NCBI RefSeq assembly: GCF_001507855.1
Contig: NZ_LGEN01000001.1
Coordinates: 1 to 64,000, forward strand
From: Halomonas sp. 54_146
GTDB lineage: Bacteria > Pseudomonadota > Gammaproteobacteria > Pseudomonadales > Halomonadaceae
Length of the DNA stretch: 64,000 nt
Direction: 5' to 3'
Position 1 is the stretch's first letter. Each line of letters starts with the position of its first letter. A program made the position numbers and the translations under genes. Of the stretch, positions 7,995 to 16,165 are shown in pieces. Under the pieces are notes generated by a model. The model did not search any database and was not told where the DNA came from. It saw nothing but the letters and a program-made list of their open reading frames with translations.

Positions 7995-8471
7995 ATGTTT
8001 TTCTCAAAACACCTGGCCAGCAGGTCACTCATTGTTGTGTTGGCGCTGCTTCCTCCTGTGCTGTTTGCTCAAGATGCCCATATTGGCAGCGTGCGAACGG
8101 AGTTCAAGCTACTGGGCCCGAACAACACCATTGAGGTAGAACGCTTTGATGACCCAGAAGTGCAGGGCATCTCTTGCTATATTTCTTACTCGCAAATCGG
8201 CGGACTTTCAGGGGCAGTAGGGCTTGCAGAAGAGGCCAGCGAGGCTAGCGTGGCCTGCCGGCAGACAGGTGAGATTGTCTTCGACCCTGCCGATGTTGAG
8301 GGGCAAGAGGTGATTTTTTCTCAGCGCCGTTCGGTGCTCTTCAAGAATATGCGCGTTGTGCGTATGCATGACGAAGAAACAAAAACGTTTGTTTACCTGA
8401 CGTACAGCACCAAGCTGGTCGACGGTTCACCGAAAAATGCAATCACGGCGGTTCATTACGGCGATTTGTAG
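7995..8471 (+). CDS. creA: CreA-like periplasmic protein
   Basis: This 158-residue protein has an N-terminal signal sequence (MFFSKHLASRSLIVVLALL, ending about VLFAQD) and a mature part like Escherichia coli CreA: an IGSVRTEF opening, the VEVERFDDP-like turn, a VQGISCYIS strand with one Cys and a second Cys in VACRQTGE. CreA is a conserved periplasmic protein without an established biochemical role. An upstream in-frame GTG at 7986 exists; ATG 7995 is preferred because AAAGAG lies eight bases before it. It is probably transcribed alone or with the small lipoprotein gene downstream. Confidence 0.85.
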   Translation: MFFSKHLASRSLIVVLALLPPVLFAQDAHIGSVRTEFKLLGPNNTIEVERFDDPEVQGISCYISYSQIGGLSGAVGLAEEASEASVACRQTGEIVFDPADVEGQEVIFSQRRSVLFKNMRVVRMHDEETKTFVYLTYSTKLVDGSPKNAITAVHYGDL

Positions 8472-8530
8472 CCAGCCGCTGCGTCAAGCTGGCTGAATAG
8501 CAAGGGAGCTAGAATGTGTTGGGAGGTTTT

Positions 8531-8770
8531 ATGCACCGCTTTTGTTTAATCGCCGCTGTGCTGTTGCTCGTTGGGTGTACCGCGGGCGCAAGCGGCCCTG
8601 ATTCTCAAAACCAGATGACACAATATGCCGCTGAATACTGTAGAAGCATCGGCGGTGAGAACGAGCTTCGCGAAAGCCGCCTAGGCACCGGCCGCTATTG
8701 CCGCCTGCCTGATGGCCGGGTCGAAAATGAGTGGCAGCTTTACCGGTCAGAGCGGCTAGACAACCGCTAG
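8531..8770 (+). CDS. DUF333-type small lipoprotein
   Basis: This 79-residue protein starts with a lipoprotein signal (MHRFCLIAAVLLLVGC, lipobox LVGC), so it should be lipidated and membrane anchored. The mature part resembles DUF333 proteins: AAEYCRSIGG followed by a second Cys in GRYCRLPDGR and a Trp-rich end. The two Cys in the mature domain may form a disulfide. ATG 8531 is preferred over GTG 8516 because GGGAGG stands just before it and the signal peptide then has normal length. Function unknown. Confidence 0.8.
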   Translation: MHRFCLIAAVLLLVGCTAGASGPDSQNQMTQYAAEYCRSIGGENELRESRLGTGRYCRLPDGRVENEWQLYRSERLDNR

Positions 8771-8819
8771 CGCTTCGTTCTAGCGCTTCGTTCTAGTGCT
8801 TCGTTCTAGCGCTTGGTTT
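8768..8819. repeat. Four 13-bp tandem repeats between convergent genes
   Basis: Four consecutive 13-base units with consensus TAGCGCTTCGTTC (the last degenerate) start at the lipoprotein stop codon and run into the 3' end of the amphi-Trp gene on the other strand. The last copy supplies part of that gene's terminal codons. Confidence 0.85.
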
Positions 8820-9099
8820 TTGTGTTAAGTGGTTTGGTATTGATGTTGGGGGGCGTATCGGCAAGCTCCTTCTCTTTGGTGCGCCATTTAATCTTCACTT
8901 CCACTTCCTGTTTATCGCCTTCATCGCTGGCGCGCAGGGAAACTTGCAGCAGCTGTTGGGGCGAAAGCACCAGATCACCTTCGCTTTCCTGGAACGCTAG
9001 CTCACCCTTCTTGAAAGCATTGGCCAAGGTAACCAAAAGCTCTTGGGTGGTCTGGCGATCCAGCAGCGAGTCGTGACTGAACTTGGTTTTAGACTTCAT
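8806..9099 (-). CDS. Amphi-Trp domain protein of a GAK-type cluster
   Basis: This 97-residue protein has the features of the amphi-Trp domain: a basic N-terminal stretch with SRQ-like DRQTTQELLVTLANAFKKGEL, then alternating hydrophobic/charged strands (LVLSPQQLLQVSLRAS, VEVKIKWRTKE) with the single Trp near the end of the domain. The family is small, cytoplasmic and uncharacterised, known mainly for its genetic link to HprK-related kinase B and GAK ATP-grasp genes. Its start overlaps the stop of the metallophosphatase gene by four bases, so it is the last gene of that operon. The C-terminal Lys/Thr-rich tail comes from repeated DNA. Confidence 0.8.
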   Translation of the reverse strand: MKSKTKFSHDSLLDRQTTQELLVTLANAFKKGELAFQESEGDLVLSPQQLLQVSLRASDEGDKQEVEVKIKWRTKEKELADTPPNINTKPLNTKTKR

Positions 9100-10439
9100 T
9101 TAGTAGCTCCTGCCCGTTTTCCCTTGCGGCGGGGTGTGAACACTTTTGCCTGAGGGTAGTCGCAGCTTAGGCCGATCACGCCGCGTTTTTTGTCGATTAA
9201 CGTTACCCCTACACCGTAGCCATCGAGCCCTTCATTTTTACGCGAGTGAGCGTCTAGGGTGATGTCGGCTTCGATATGGATAAGGCCATTTTTAAGCGTG
9301 ACCCGTTGGCCAAAGTGTTGGTTGATATGGCCGTGAACCAGTACCTGAATACCCGCCCGCCGGGCGGTATTGGCCCCTTTAGGAGTCAGCGGTAGGTCGG
9401 CTTTACGGTATTTCGTTCTAAAGGTATTGGCCAGAGAACCGTAATAAAAACTGAACAGGTTTTGGTTCATCAGGTTGTTTTTGAAAGCACGGTTGGCATA
9501 TTTCACGCCGTATTTGGCCAGCAGCTCGGCCATATGGTCATCCAGCCCTGCATGCAGAAACAGGAAGGAACCGCGCTTTTTAACCAGCTGCATTTGACGG
9601 AAAAACCAGCCAAATTCCCCCGACTTTTTCAGAAACAGCGAACGGCATTTCATGGCGGCGGCGTAAACTTGAGAGAGTGACAGGCCGTTTTTTGCACAGT
9701 GCGCCTCAAAGCTCTGTGCTTTCGTTGTCATTTTGCTGATTTCACGCTCAATGCCCTCAGGGGTGAGAAACCCTGCGGCATAGAAGGGAAAGTTCTCGAA
9801 CCATGCGTTGCCTGGAAACAGCGCCTGACGGCAGGCCTCTTCTGACGGCAAGCCTTTTTCCCACTGGGTATCGGCTAGGTATTGATCGAATACCTCTTTG
9901 AACAGCGGTATCACCTTCTTGCCCATGCGCACAAAAAGGTGCTGGCTGCCGGCATCTGTCTCGCGTTCCAGCGAGAGCAGCCCCATCAGCAAACGAAGGT
10001 CATGATTACCGGCCAGCAGAGTGACATCCGCCTTGAGACGGTATAAATGGGCTAAGCTGCGCAGCATCATCAGGTTGCTGGGCCCTTTGTCCAGGCAGTC
10101 CCCGCCGACGACGATTTCGGCTTTTTTGCCGAATTTCGTCAGCGCATATTCACAGAGGTGAGAACCTTCGCGTTCAATCACGCCGGCGGCAATCAATGAG
10201 GCTTCAAATGCCTCGGCATCGGCGTGGGGGTCTGAAATAAACACCACGGGCTTTTTGGGCCAGGCGAAGCTTTTTTTCTGCGAGCGCTTAACAAATGTGC
10301 TTAACGCCTCGTCATGATTGACCGAGCTTGCATCATCAGGCCAGGGTGCCCACTCCGTTGGCAGGCGAGCCAAGATAGCGTGGTGATACGGTTGTTCGCT
10401 GATCTTTGGAATAACAGTTAACGCAGTCATAGAAGTCAT
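9096..10439 (-). CDS. Calcineurin-like metallophosphatase of the GAK-type cluster
   Basis: The 447-residue protein has the complete dimetal phosphoesterase set in order: SDPHAD (residues about 69-74), GGDCLDKGP (about 113), GNHD (about 144), LHAGLDD and VHGHIN (about 370). It is longer than simple phosphatases because of a helical insert of about 130 residues between GNHD and the later His motifs. The substrate is unknown. It is followed by the amphi-Trp gene with a four-base overlap and preceded 18 bases upstream by a histidine phosphatase gene. Two different phosphatases in an operon with several kinase-like enzymes suggest a cycle of phosphorylation and dephosphorylation. Confidence 0.85.
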   Translation of the reverse strand: MTSMTALTVIPKISEQPYHHAILARLPTEWAPWPDDASSVNHDEALSTFVKRSQKKSFAWPKKPVVFISDPHADAEAFEASLIAAGVIEREGSHLCEYALTKFGKKAEIVVGGDCLDKGPSNLMMLRSLAHLYRLKADVTLLAGNHDLRLLMGLLSLERETDAGSQHLFVRMGKKVIPLFKEVFDQYLADTQWEKGLPSEEACRQALFPGNAWFENFPFYAAGFLTPEGIEREISKMTTKAQSFEAHCAKNGLSLSQVYAAAMKCRSLFLKKSGEFGWFFRQMQLVKKRGSFLFLHAGLDDHMAELLAKYGVKYANRAFKNNLMNQNLFSFYYGSLANTFRTKYRKADLPLTPKGANTARRAGIQVLVHGHINQHFGQRVTLKNGLIHIEADITLDAHSRKNEGLDGYGVGVTLIDKKRGVIGLSCDYPQAKVFTPRRKGKRAGATK

Positions 10440-10457
10440 CTTGTATGTTGCTATTGT

Positions 10458-11150
10458 TTAATCGAGTGGGTCTGCCGTTTGGCGCTGTTTCCAGTTTCCG
10501 TACAGTCGGCTCCAGCCGGCGTGATGCCGCTCGAAAACGACCGGATGACCATGAAACATACTTAACCGTTTAATATCGCTAAAAGAGATGACATTTAAAT
10601 GATAGCCCGCGTGGCGAATAGAGGCGCCGTGGCCTACCACTAGCTGTAGGCGCTTAGTTGCTTCATGCTGCGGGTGCGGCGCTAACAGTGTTTGTAAATG
10701 TTCGGCAACCCGTTGGCCTGCTTCTAATAGAGATTCCGCGCCATCGAAGGGCAGCTTAAAATCGCTGGCTGATTTCCAGCCCTTGGGTAAAGGCGCAAGG
10801 CGAGGGTCGAGAGCGACGATCCGTTCTATTTCCTGAACGCTAAGGTTAGCCAACGCCCCAACGCTGCGTTCACAAAGTGCTGAGAAGCTGCGCAAGCAGG
10901 GCGGCTCAGCAAAGAACGGTGTTAGCACTTCGCGGTAGATATCAGCCGTTTGCCACGCTCTTAACAGCGTCGAGCAGTGTATGTCTGCATTGAGCTGGTA
11001 GCCTGAAGAAGCTAGCCACTCGCCGAACCGCTGCGCTTGTTCTCGAACGTCGGCCGCGCCTTTTTCCGTGAGGGGGTAAGGCTGCAGGGCGCTGGGGGTA
11101 TCCGCCCGCTGGGCGTATTCCCCGTGCCGAATCAGCGCCAGTGCCACCAT
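10458..11150 (-). CDS. Histidine phosphatase (phosphoglycerate mutase-like) of the GAK-type cluster
   Basis: The 230-residue protein opens with ALIRHGEY, in which His9 is the phospho-acceptor of the histidine phosphatase superfamily. PLTEKGAADVREQA, the conserved Arg of TLLRAWQTA, and the second catalytic His in VVGHGASIRHAG follow in the usual order. The substrate is unknown; members act on sugar phosphates, phosphoproteins or nucleotides. Its start overlaps the stop of the HprK-related kinase gene by one base (TAATG on its strand), so it is cotranslated with the GAK enzymes. Confidence 0.85.
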   Translation of the reverse strand: MVALALIRHGEYAQRADTPSALQPYPLTEKGAADVREQAQRFGEWLASSGYQLNADIHCSTLLRAWQTADIYREVLTPFFAEPPCLRSFSALCERSVGALANLSVQEIERIVALDPRLAPLPKGWKSASDFKLPFDGAESLLEAGQRVAEHLQTLLAPHPQHEATKRLQLVVGHGASIRHAGYHLNVISFSDIKRLSMFHGHPVVFERHHAGWSRLYGNWKQRQTADPLD

Positions 11151-12262
11151 TAGAGAATCCCTTTAGCGTGGAGTAGCTCAATGGCACGCTCAAAATCGAT
11201 AGCGCCGGTGAGGCGCAGCACTTCAACGCCTGAAAGGTACTCGGCATAGCGCTCGGCGGGTGGCGTTTGCTCGGCGGGAAAGCGGCCGTCGGCGTGTTGA
11301 AAAAACGGCCCTGGGCTTTTGCGCAAGCCGTCAAGTGCCTCGGGTGTGGTGGTGATATCCACGGGGCTTAAGGCGGTAGGCGCTGTGGTGTCTAACGCCC
11401 AATCGAGCAATATCAGATGTTTTAGCGTGCCGGAAAGCGCTGTTTTATGCTCGCCGTAAGCGGCGGGAATCAGCACATCGTATTTTTGCTCAATATCCCA
11501 AAGCTGGCGTTTGGGCATATCGCTAAACCGTTTGTGTTCCTCGGCGGGCAGTAGGTTGGCCAAACGCTCTGAGTTGATCAACGTGCCTGGGTTAACACGC
11601 GGGTGTTTGGCAACACCAAGAACGCCTATGTGGCCGTTTTCGGGTTTAAACAGAATGCGGTCATTGGAGAGAAAACGCGCCTTTGCGGTTTCCAGTGCTT
11701 TTAGCATCAGTGTGGATTTACCACCACCGGAACTGGCAGCAATGGCCGTGGTGCTGCCATTGATATCAAAGGCAGAAGCGTGGCCGAGCAGATAACCGCC
11801 GCGCTGGTGGTGGTTGAGAAACTGGTTGTTGATAAAATTGATAACTTGCGATGAGTGCTGGTTTAAATCGCCTATCGCGAGCGGCGACGTTACTGATTGA
11901 AACAGCACCATGCCGGTGCGAACTTTATGAATCCAGCGCCCGTTGGGCGTATCCACGTAGGCCTCTTTTAGCCCCAGCGCGCTGGTTTTGGCCCGCTTTA
12001 CCGGTGTCCAGTGGCTGCCGCTGGTGTCTGGTTGCCTATTGACTAGAAACACCTGCTGTTCAGCTTGCTCAGCATGGGAGTCTGCGTTCGTGGTTAAACC
12101 TGTGTTCGTGGTTAAACCTGTATAGTACGCGTTAAGGCAATCCACAATGACAGGGTTATCCGCCAGTACGTGCAGGGTTAAGCCCTTGAACGTCAGCAAT
12201 AATTCAGAGGTGCAGGTAGCCTTGGCCTGGGCGATTTGCTCAGCGTCAAATAGGTTGATCAT
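11150..12262 (-). CDS. HprK-related kinase B
   Basis: This 370-residue protein contains a P-loop, AASSGGGKSTL, at about residue 178, in the context of HPr kinase/phosphorylase-like enzymes (a small P-loop kinase fold, here with an N-terminal extension of about 170 residues). Downstream, RFLSNDRILF fits the HprK-type acidic segment. HprK phosphorylates Ser on HPr; the B group is linked with amphi-Trp and GAK genes and has no known substrate. Its ATG overlaps the stop of the ATP-grasp gene by four bases. Residues about 51-63 contain TGLTTN twice, encoded by an exact 18-base tandem duplication. Confidence 0.85.
   Translation of the reverse strand: MINLFDAEQIAQAKATCTSELLLTFKGLTLHVLADNPVIVDCLNAYYTGLTTNTGLTTNADSHAEQAEQQVFLVNRQPDTSGSHWTPVKRAKTSALGLKEAYVDTPNGRWIHKVRTGMVLFQSVTSPLAIGDLNQHSSQVINFINNQFLNHHQRGGYLLGHASAFDINGSTTAIAASSGGGKSTLMLKALETAKARFLSNDRILFKPENGHIGVLGVAKHPRVNPGTLINSERLANLLPAEEHKRFSDMPKRQLWDIEQKYDVLIPAAYGEHKTALSGTLKHLILLDWALDTTAPTALSPVDITTTPEALDGLRKSPGPFFQHADGRFPAEQTPPAERYAEYLSGVEVLRLTGAIDFERAIELLHAKGIL
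12086..12121. repeat. Exact 18-bp tandem duplication inside the HprK-related kinase gene
   Basis: Two identical 18-base copies (12086-12103 and 12104-12121) encode, on the minus strand, a doubled TGLTTN in the N-terminal region of HprK-related kinase B. The duplication keeps frame and is probably recent because the copies are identical. Confidence 0.95.
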
Positions 12263-13155
12263 TCTGCTGCCTCAAGCTCGCTCAGTACATAATCACATAG
12301 CTTTTCAGCGGCATCGATACCGCAGCCTTTTTGTGCACCGCTGAACCCGCCAAACGCAGAGACTTCAAACACCACAGGGCCTTCATCGGTCAAGGCAATG
12401 TCCACGGTGGTGAAGCTTAGCTCAAAGCAAGACTGGGCTTTGCGGCCAAGCTCAATGAGTTCAGGGCTGGCATCAAAGGCTTGATATTTACCCCCGCTGT
12501 GTATCGTTGTGTTCCAGGCATTGGCATCGCCTACACGCGCATAAGTGCACAGGTATTCACCGCCTAGAAACACCATGCCGAGATCTTGCCCGCCGAGATT
12601 GACGAATTTCTGAAGGTAAAAAAGGCCGTGGGCTGCCTTAAACTCGTTAAGTTTTTGCGTGTTTATTGCGATACCGTCGGCTGCTTCTAACACCACCATG
12701 CCGCGGGCTTTGGTCGAGTAGAGCGGCTTTAAAATCGCTTTGCCGAATGCCTGGACAGCATCCAACGCCGCCGCAGTGCTTTCCGTTACCCGTGTTGCGG
12801 GTAGCGCAACGCCGCCAGAGGCCAGGGTCGCGGTGCCTTCAAGACGATTAATTAAGCGGCCTACTTGGCCTGGGCTGCTGAAACAGCGCACCCCATCGGC
12901 TTCAAGCGTTTTGAGCATGCGTATCCGGTCGTCTGCCGCGGGGGAGTAAGTTTCGCTGATTTTTTTGATGATTACCCCGTCAAGCGCGTTGAGTACGGTG
13001 TCCTGATAACGCAACTCGCCTGTTTTGAGTTCCAGCACTACCTCCGCCATATCGACAACGCAGCGATAGCCGGTGCGCTGTTCCAAGTGATCCGCCAATA
13101 CCTCGGTTGACCATTTGCCAGGTGTCCCGATCACGGCAATCCGCTTATTAATCAC
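12259..13155 (-). CDS. GAK system ATP-grasp enzyme
   Basis: This 298-residue enzyme has the RimK-like ATP-grasp layout: an N-terminal Rossmann-like part (RIAVIGTPGKWS), then the nucleotide-binding Lys regions (AILKPLYSTKARGMVV), FYLQKFVNLGGQDLG and the C-terminal metal site VVFEVSAFGGFSGA. ATP-grasp enzymes join a carboxylate to an amine or thiol through an acyl phosphate. A longer frame reaches 13191, but GTG 13155 follows GGAGG at nine bases and gives the usual N-terminus; it then overlaps the end of the upstream gene by eight bases. The substrate pair is unknown, as for the family. Confidence 0.87.
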   Translation of the reverse strand: MINKRIAVIGTPGKWSTEVLADHLEQRTGYRCVVDMAEVVLELKTGELRYQDTVLNALDGVIIKKISETYSPAADDRIRMLKTLEADGVRCFSSPGQVGRLINRLEGTATLASGGVALPATRVTESTAAALDAVQAFGKAILKPLYSTKARGMVVLEAADGIAINTQKLNEFKAAHGLFYLQKFVNLGGQDLGMVFLGGEYLCTYARVGDANAWNTTIHSGGKYQAFDASPELIELGRKAQSCFELSFTTVDIALTDEGPVVFEVSAFGGFSGAQKGCGIDAAEKLCDYVLSELEAAE

Positions 13156-14767
13156 TAAAAATATCCTCCAAGGGAAGCCTGTACTTTTCAAGTTGCTTGG
13201 GGTCTAGAAGCGTTATTGCTTCCAGCAGGTAGCGCGCTCTAAGCGCCAGCCTGTTGGCAAAAGGCTTGTCATAAATAAATCGTGTGGATGTAGCAAAGGA
13301 GCGACCTAAGGCGATGGCTAGCCGCGCATCAAAGCTTGCATCGTTATGCTCTTTGGCAAACCGGCGGGCAAACTGGTAAAGCTGCCTGATCAATGCCATT
13401 AATTCGGCCCTAGGGGCGGCATCCATAATCGGCAGCCGGTAAATGGATGCCATCAGTACCGATAGGTCCTGAACGTAGTCAGAATAGCTAGCGCGGTGTA
13501 GGTCGATAAAATAGATACGATCTTTGAGCTCGTCATAGATGAGGTTATCGACGTTAAAATCACCGTGGATCAGCACTGAAAAGGGTGCACCGAGCGCTCG
13601 CTCAAGGGGCTCAACGTGATCAATCAGCTGATCAAAACTAGGGCGGGAAAGCCCGCAAATGGTCTGCTGGGCAGTAAACAGCGTCGGGTGGGTGTGGCGG
13701 GTTTCCGGCAGGCGTTTACGCAGCTGCTGCATGTACTCGGGATGAGCTGGTTCTGCGGTGCGTGAGCTTTTCCAGATTTTTCGCAATGTCCTACGCAGCT
13801 TATCAATAAGGTGGTTGGCTTCTTTCCATTGGCTGTTTAATAGCAGCGATTCGAGCGTGCGCCCGGGTAAATGCTCAATCACCATTGAGCCCAGTTCGTT
13901 GCCAGGTTCGACATGGTGTGAAAGCACCGTAGGTGCCACTTTGGGGTAGACCTGTTTCCATTGATCGACCCCGGAAAGCTCTTCAATCACTTTCTGGCTT
14001 TCACCTTCTTTATAAACTGCCATCACGTCACCGGATTCGGCGTGCTCGGCTTTTAAGGTGGCGATGGTACTGCCGCTGCGGGTGAGTGCTAGTCGCTCAA
14101 CGGTAAAGGCGCTGCTTTGCGCGGTCATCGCATGGGCGGCACTTTTCAGCTGCTTGTAGTTCTGCAGCCTGACAGCGGGGCCAAAGTTGGCGGCGAGCAG
14201 GGCATCGGCAAGTTCTGAAAGCAGCTGGATCATGCGCTGAAGCTGAAAATCCACCACGGCGCTGTTACTGATGCCTGAACTGCCAGGGGCAAAAGCAGCC
14301 GCTAAACGGTCGGTTATCTTGGGAATTCGGCGGCCTATTTTCAGGCCTTGGCGGGTGTTTGCATCATCGATATTAATCATCACCAGCTTCAAGGACTTAC
14401 CGACCGACCGCAGCAGTTTGGCGTACTCTTTTCGCGATTTATCGGGAAGCTGTTGCAGCGCCTTGATAGCGGTGAATTCAAGGCAGGCTTGGCCAAGCTG
14501 ATCAAGCAACCTGGCTAGGCGTTCAAGAGATTTGGATTGCTGAAAACCCTGGCCATCGACTTTGCGCCTTTGCACGTCCAAGGCAATGGCAAGCTCAACT
14601 TTTTCCAGCAGCGTATTTCTATAACCTTTACGATTGGTCAGGCGCTGGGCAAGCGGCTCACTTGGCTTAGTCACATAAACTTCAACTAACGCAAAGTGAT
14701 TTTCAACTTCAAATCGTAGAAAATAAAAATGCTCCAAAATTGCCGTATTGATATGCTGCCTCACCAT
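13148..14767 (-). CDS. PhoU-like helical domain fused to a phosphotransferase-fold kinase
   Basis: The 539-residue protein has two parts. Residues about 30-230 are helical and resemble PhoU in character. Residues about 240-500 have an aminoglycoside-phosphotransferase kinase fold: a Lys in MAVYKEGES, the catalytic loop VLIHGDFNVDNLIYD, and the metal-binding FIDLHRASYSDYVQDLS. The fold covers small-molecule kinases for drugs, choline or homoserine, so the substrate is open. It is the first gene of the minus-strand GAK-type operon, overlapping the ATP-grasp gene. The divergent CofD-like gene starts 127 bases away. The start ATG 14767 has no good ribosome binding site and is uncertain. Confidence 0.75.
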   Translation of the reverse strand: MVRQHINTAILEHFYFLRFEVENHFALVEVYVTKPSEPLAQRLTNRKGYRNTLLEKVELAIALDVQRRKVDGQGFQQSKSLERLARLLDQLGQACLEFTAIKALQQLPDKSRKEYAKLLRSVGKSLKLVMINIDDANTRQGLKIGRRIPKITDRLAAAFAPGSSGISNSAVVDFQLQRMIQLLSELADALLAANFGPAVRLQNYKQLKSAAHAMTAQSSAFTVERLALTRSGSTIATLKAEHAESGDVMAVYKEGESQKVIEELSGVDQWKQVYPKVAPTVLSHHVEPGNELGSMVIEHLPGRTLESLLLNSQWKEANHLIDKLRRTLRKIWKSSRTAEPAHPEYMQQLRKRLPETRHTHPTLFTAQQTICGLSRPSFDQLIDHVEPLERALGAPFSVLIHGDFNVDNLIYDELKDRIYFIDLHRASYSDYVQDLSVLMASIYRLPIMDAAPRAELMALIRQLYQFARRFAKEHNDASFDARLAIALGRSFATSTRFIYDKPFANRLALRARYLLEAITLLDPKQLEKYRLPLEDIFSD

Positions 14768-14894
14768 CTTTAAGTGCGCTGGTTTAAGTGCGCTGGGGTG
14801 TTTTCTTAATTTTCGGGTTAGGATTATAAGTAATCGCGCCTTGTTTTATGTTACATGTTTATTACATTTAAAAGAGTTATGTGAAAAGAGTTAT
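14768..14894. promoter_or_regulatory. Divergent control region of the GAK-type cluster
   Basis: The 127 bases between the kinase gene (minus) and the CofD-like gene (plus) are AT-rich near the CofD side and should hold both promoters. I could not pick out a convincing -35/-10 pair. It contains an exact 14-base tandem duplication (14769-14782 and 14783-14796, unit TTTAAGTGCGCTGG) in the leader of the minus-strand operon. Confidence 0.5.
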
Positions 14895-14897
14895 ATG
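14870..14897 (+). repeat. 14-bp duplication of a ribosome binding site and start codon
   Basis: AAAAGAGTTATGTG (14870-14883) and AAAAGAGTTATATG (14884-14897) are adjacent copies differing at one base. The second provides the ribosome binding site and ATG of the CofD-like gene. The first provides a ribosome binding site and a GTG that opens a five-codon frame. Confidence 0.9.
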
Positions 14898-14898
14898 A
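14881..14898 (+). other. Five-codon leader frame overlapping the CofD-like start
   Basis: GTG AAA AGA GTT ATA TGA is preceded by AAAAGAG and ends with a TGA that overlaps the ATG at 14895. A ribosome terminating here would be placed on the next start codon, so this could couple or tune translation. It may equally be a neutral by-product of the duplication. Confidence 0.35.
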
Positions 14899-16130
14899 AA
14901 AAAAGACGTTTTACTTGCACTTTTGTGAGCCTGCCCCGTGAATTTACTAAGGGGAAAAGTCTGCGCTTAGCGAGGTATCGAAAAGCGCCCGAGCTCGGGC
15001 CAAAGATACTTTTCTTTAGTGGTGGTACGGCACTCAAACAGTTTTCTGAAGTGTTGACAGACTACACGCACAACTCCATTCACCTTGTGACGCCGTTTGA
15101 TTCTGGGGGCAGTTCCGCTGAGTTGCGCCGGGTCTTTGCGATGCCGGCCGTGGGTGACCTAAGAGCGCGCCTGCTTGCCCTGGCAGACGATTCGGTTACC
15201 GGCCACCCTGAAGTGGCCGCGCTTTTTTCCCACCGGCTAATGGCTCATGAGCTGGAAGGCGCGGCAGCCAAGGCGGCGCTTGAGCAACAGCTGCAGGCGC
15301 TTGTTAGCGTTAAGCACCCGTTAATCAAGGCGATAACCGAACCCATGCGGTCGTTGATCCAGAGCTATATCGCCGCGTTTTATAAACACATGCCTGAGGA
15401 TTTTAACCTTGCTGGTGCCAGTGTTGGGAATCTGATCTTGACCGGGGGCTACCTTATTCATGACCGCTCCCTAGACCCGATAGCCTTTCTATTTGGCCAG
15501 CTGATCAAAACACGGGGCACCGTGCGGACAACAACCGACGCCGATCTTCAGTTGGAAGTAGTGCTAGAGAACGGCCGAACGATTATTGGCCAGCATTGCT
15601 TTACTGGCAAAGAAACGGCAGGCATTGACTCGCCTATCAAGGCGATAAAATTATCCGGTGAGGCCGATGATATTGATACGTTGGATGCCTCTAAAGTCTG
15701 CAAAGAAACCCGTAATCTCATCGATTCCGCAGAGCTGTTAGTTTTTCCGCCGGGCAGTTTTTATAGCAGTATTATTGCCAACCTGCTGCCTAAAGGGGTT
15801 GATAAAGCGTTGGCTAAAAACCCGTCGCCTAGGGTATACGTACCCAGTTTGGGCACTGATCTTGAAGCCCTTGGCATGACACTGGTGGACCAGGTTAAAG
15901 TGCTTAATAAACATTTATCGGGAACACTCCAAGCCCAACCTTTCAGGCGGTCGCCAATTGATTTTTTGCTGTTTGATTCACAGTTATTAAATGTGTCAAC
16001 CGAACAGATTGAGACAATAAGAGATGACATGGGGATTCAAATTATTGATGTAGACCTTGCGCCCAAGGAGGCTAACACCGACCGTTATGACGACGTTAAG
16101 CTGGCTGAAGCGCTGCTTGAGCTCACTTGA
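14895..16130 (+). CDS. GAK system CofD-like protein
   Basis: The 411-residue protein resembles the CofD/YvcK fold: ILFFSGGTALKQFSEVL near the N-terminus, then HLVTPFDSGGSSAELRRVF, MPAVGDLRARLLAL, a central GASVGNLILTGGYL and a late FPPGSFYSSI. CofD transfers phospholactate to the F420 precursor, while YvcK binds nucleotide sugars; the GAK subgroup is uncharacterised. An upstream open frame reaches 14748, but ATG 14895 follows AAAAGAG and matches the family start. It is divergent from the six-gene operon on the minus strand and is placed with it by family linkage. The 3' end faces the lipoprotein gene on the other strand. Confidence 0.85.
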   Translation: MKKRRFTCTFVSLPREFTKGKSLRLARYRKAPELGPKILFFSGGTALKQFSEVLTDYTHNSIHLVTPFDSGGSSAELRRVFAMPAVGDLRARLLALADDSVTGHPEVAALFSHRLMAHELEGAAAKAALEQQLQALVSVKHPLIKAITEPMRSLIQSYIAAFYKHMPEDFNLAGASVGNLILTGGYLIHDRSLDPIAFLFGQLIKTRGTVRTTTDADLQLEVVLENGRTIIGQHCFTGKETAGIDSPIKAIKLSGEADDIDTLDASKVCKETRNLIDSAELLVFPPGSFYSSIIANLLPKGVDKALAKNPSPRVYVPSLGTDLEALGMTLVDQVKVLNKHLSGTLQAQPFRRSPIDFLLFDSQLLNVSTEQIETIRDDMGIQIIDVDLAPKEANTDRYDDVKLAEALLELT

Positions 16131-16165
16131 TGCCGCTTGGGCAGTGGATAAGGATCAGAGGTTTC

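Noticed and set aside
14748..14894. 5' extension of the CofD-like frame
   Set aside because: It runs through the divergent promoter region, and a ribosome binding site and family-like start are at 14895.
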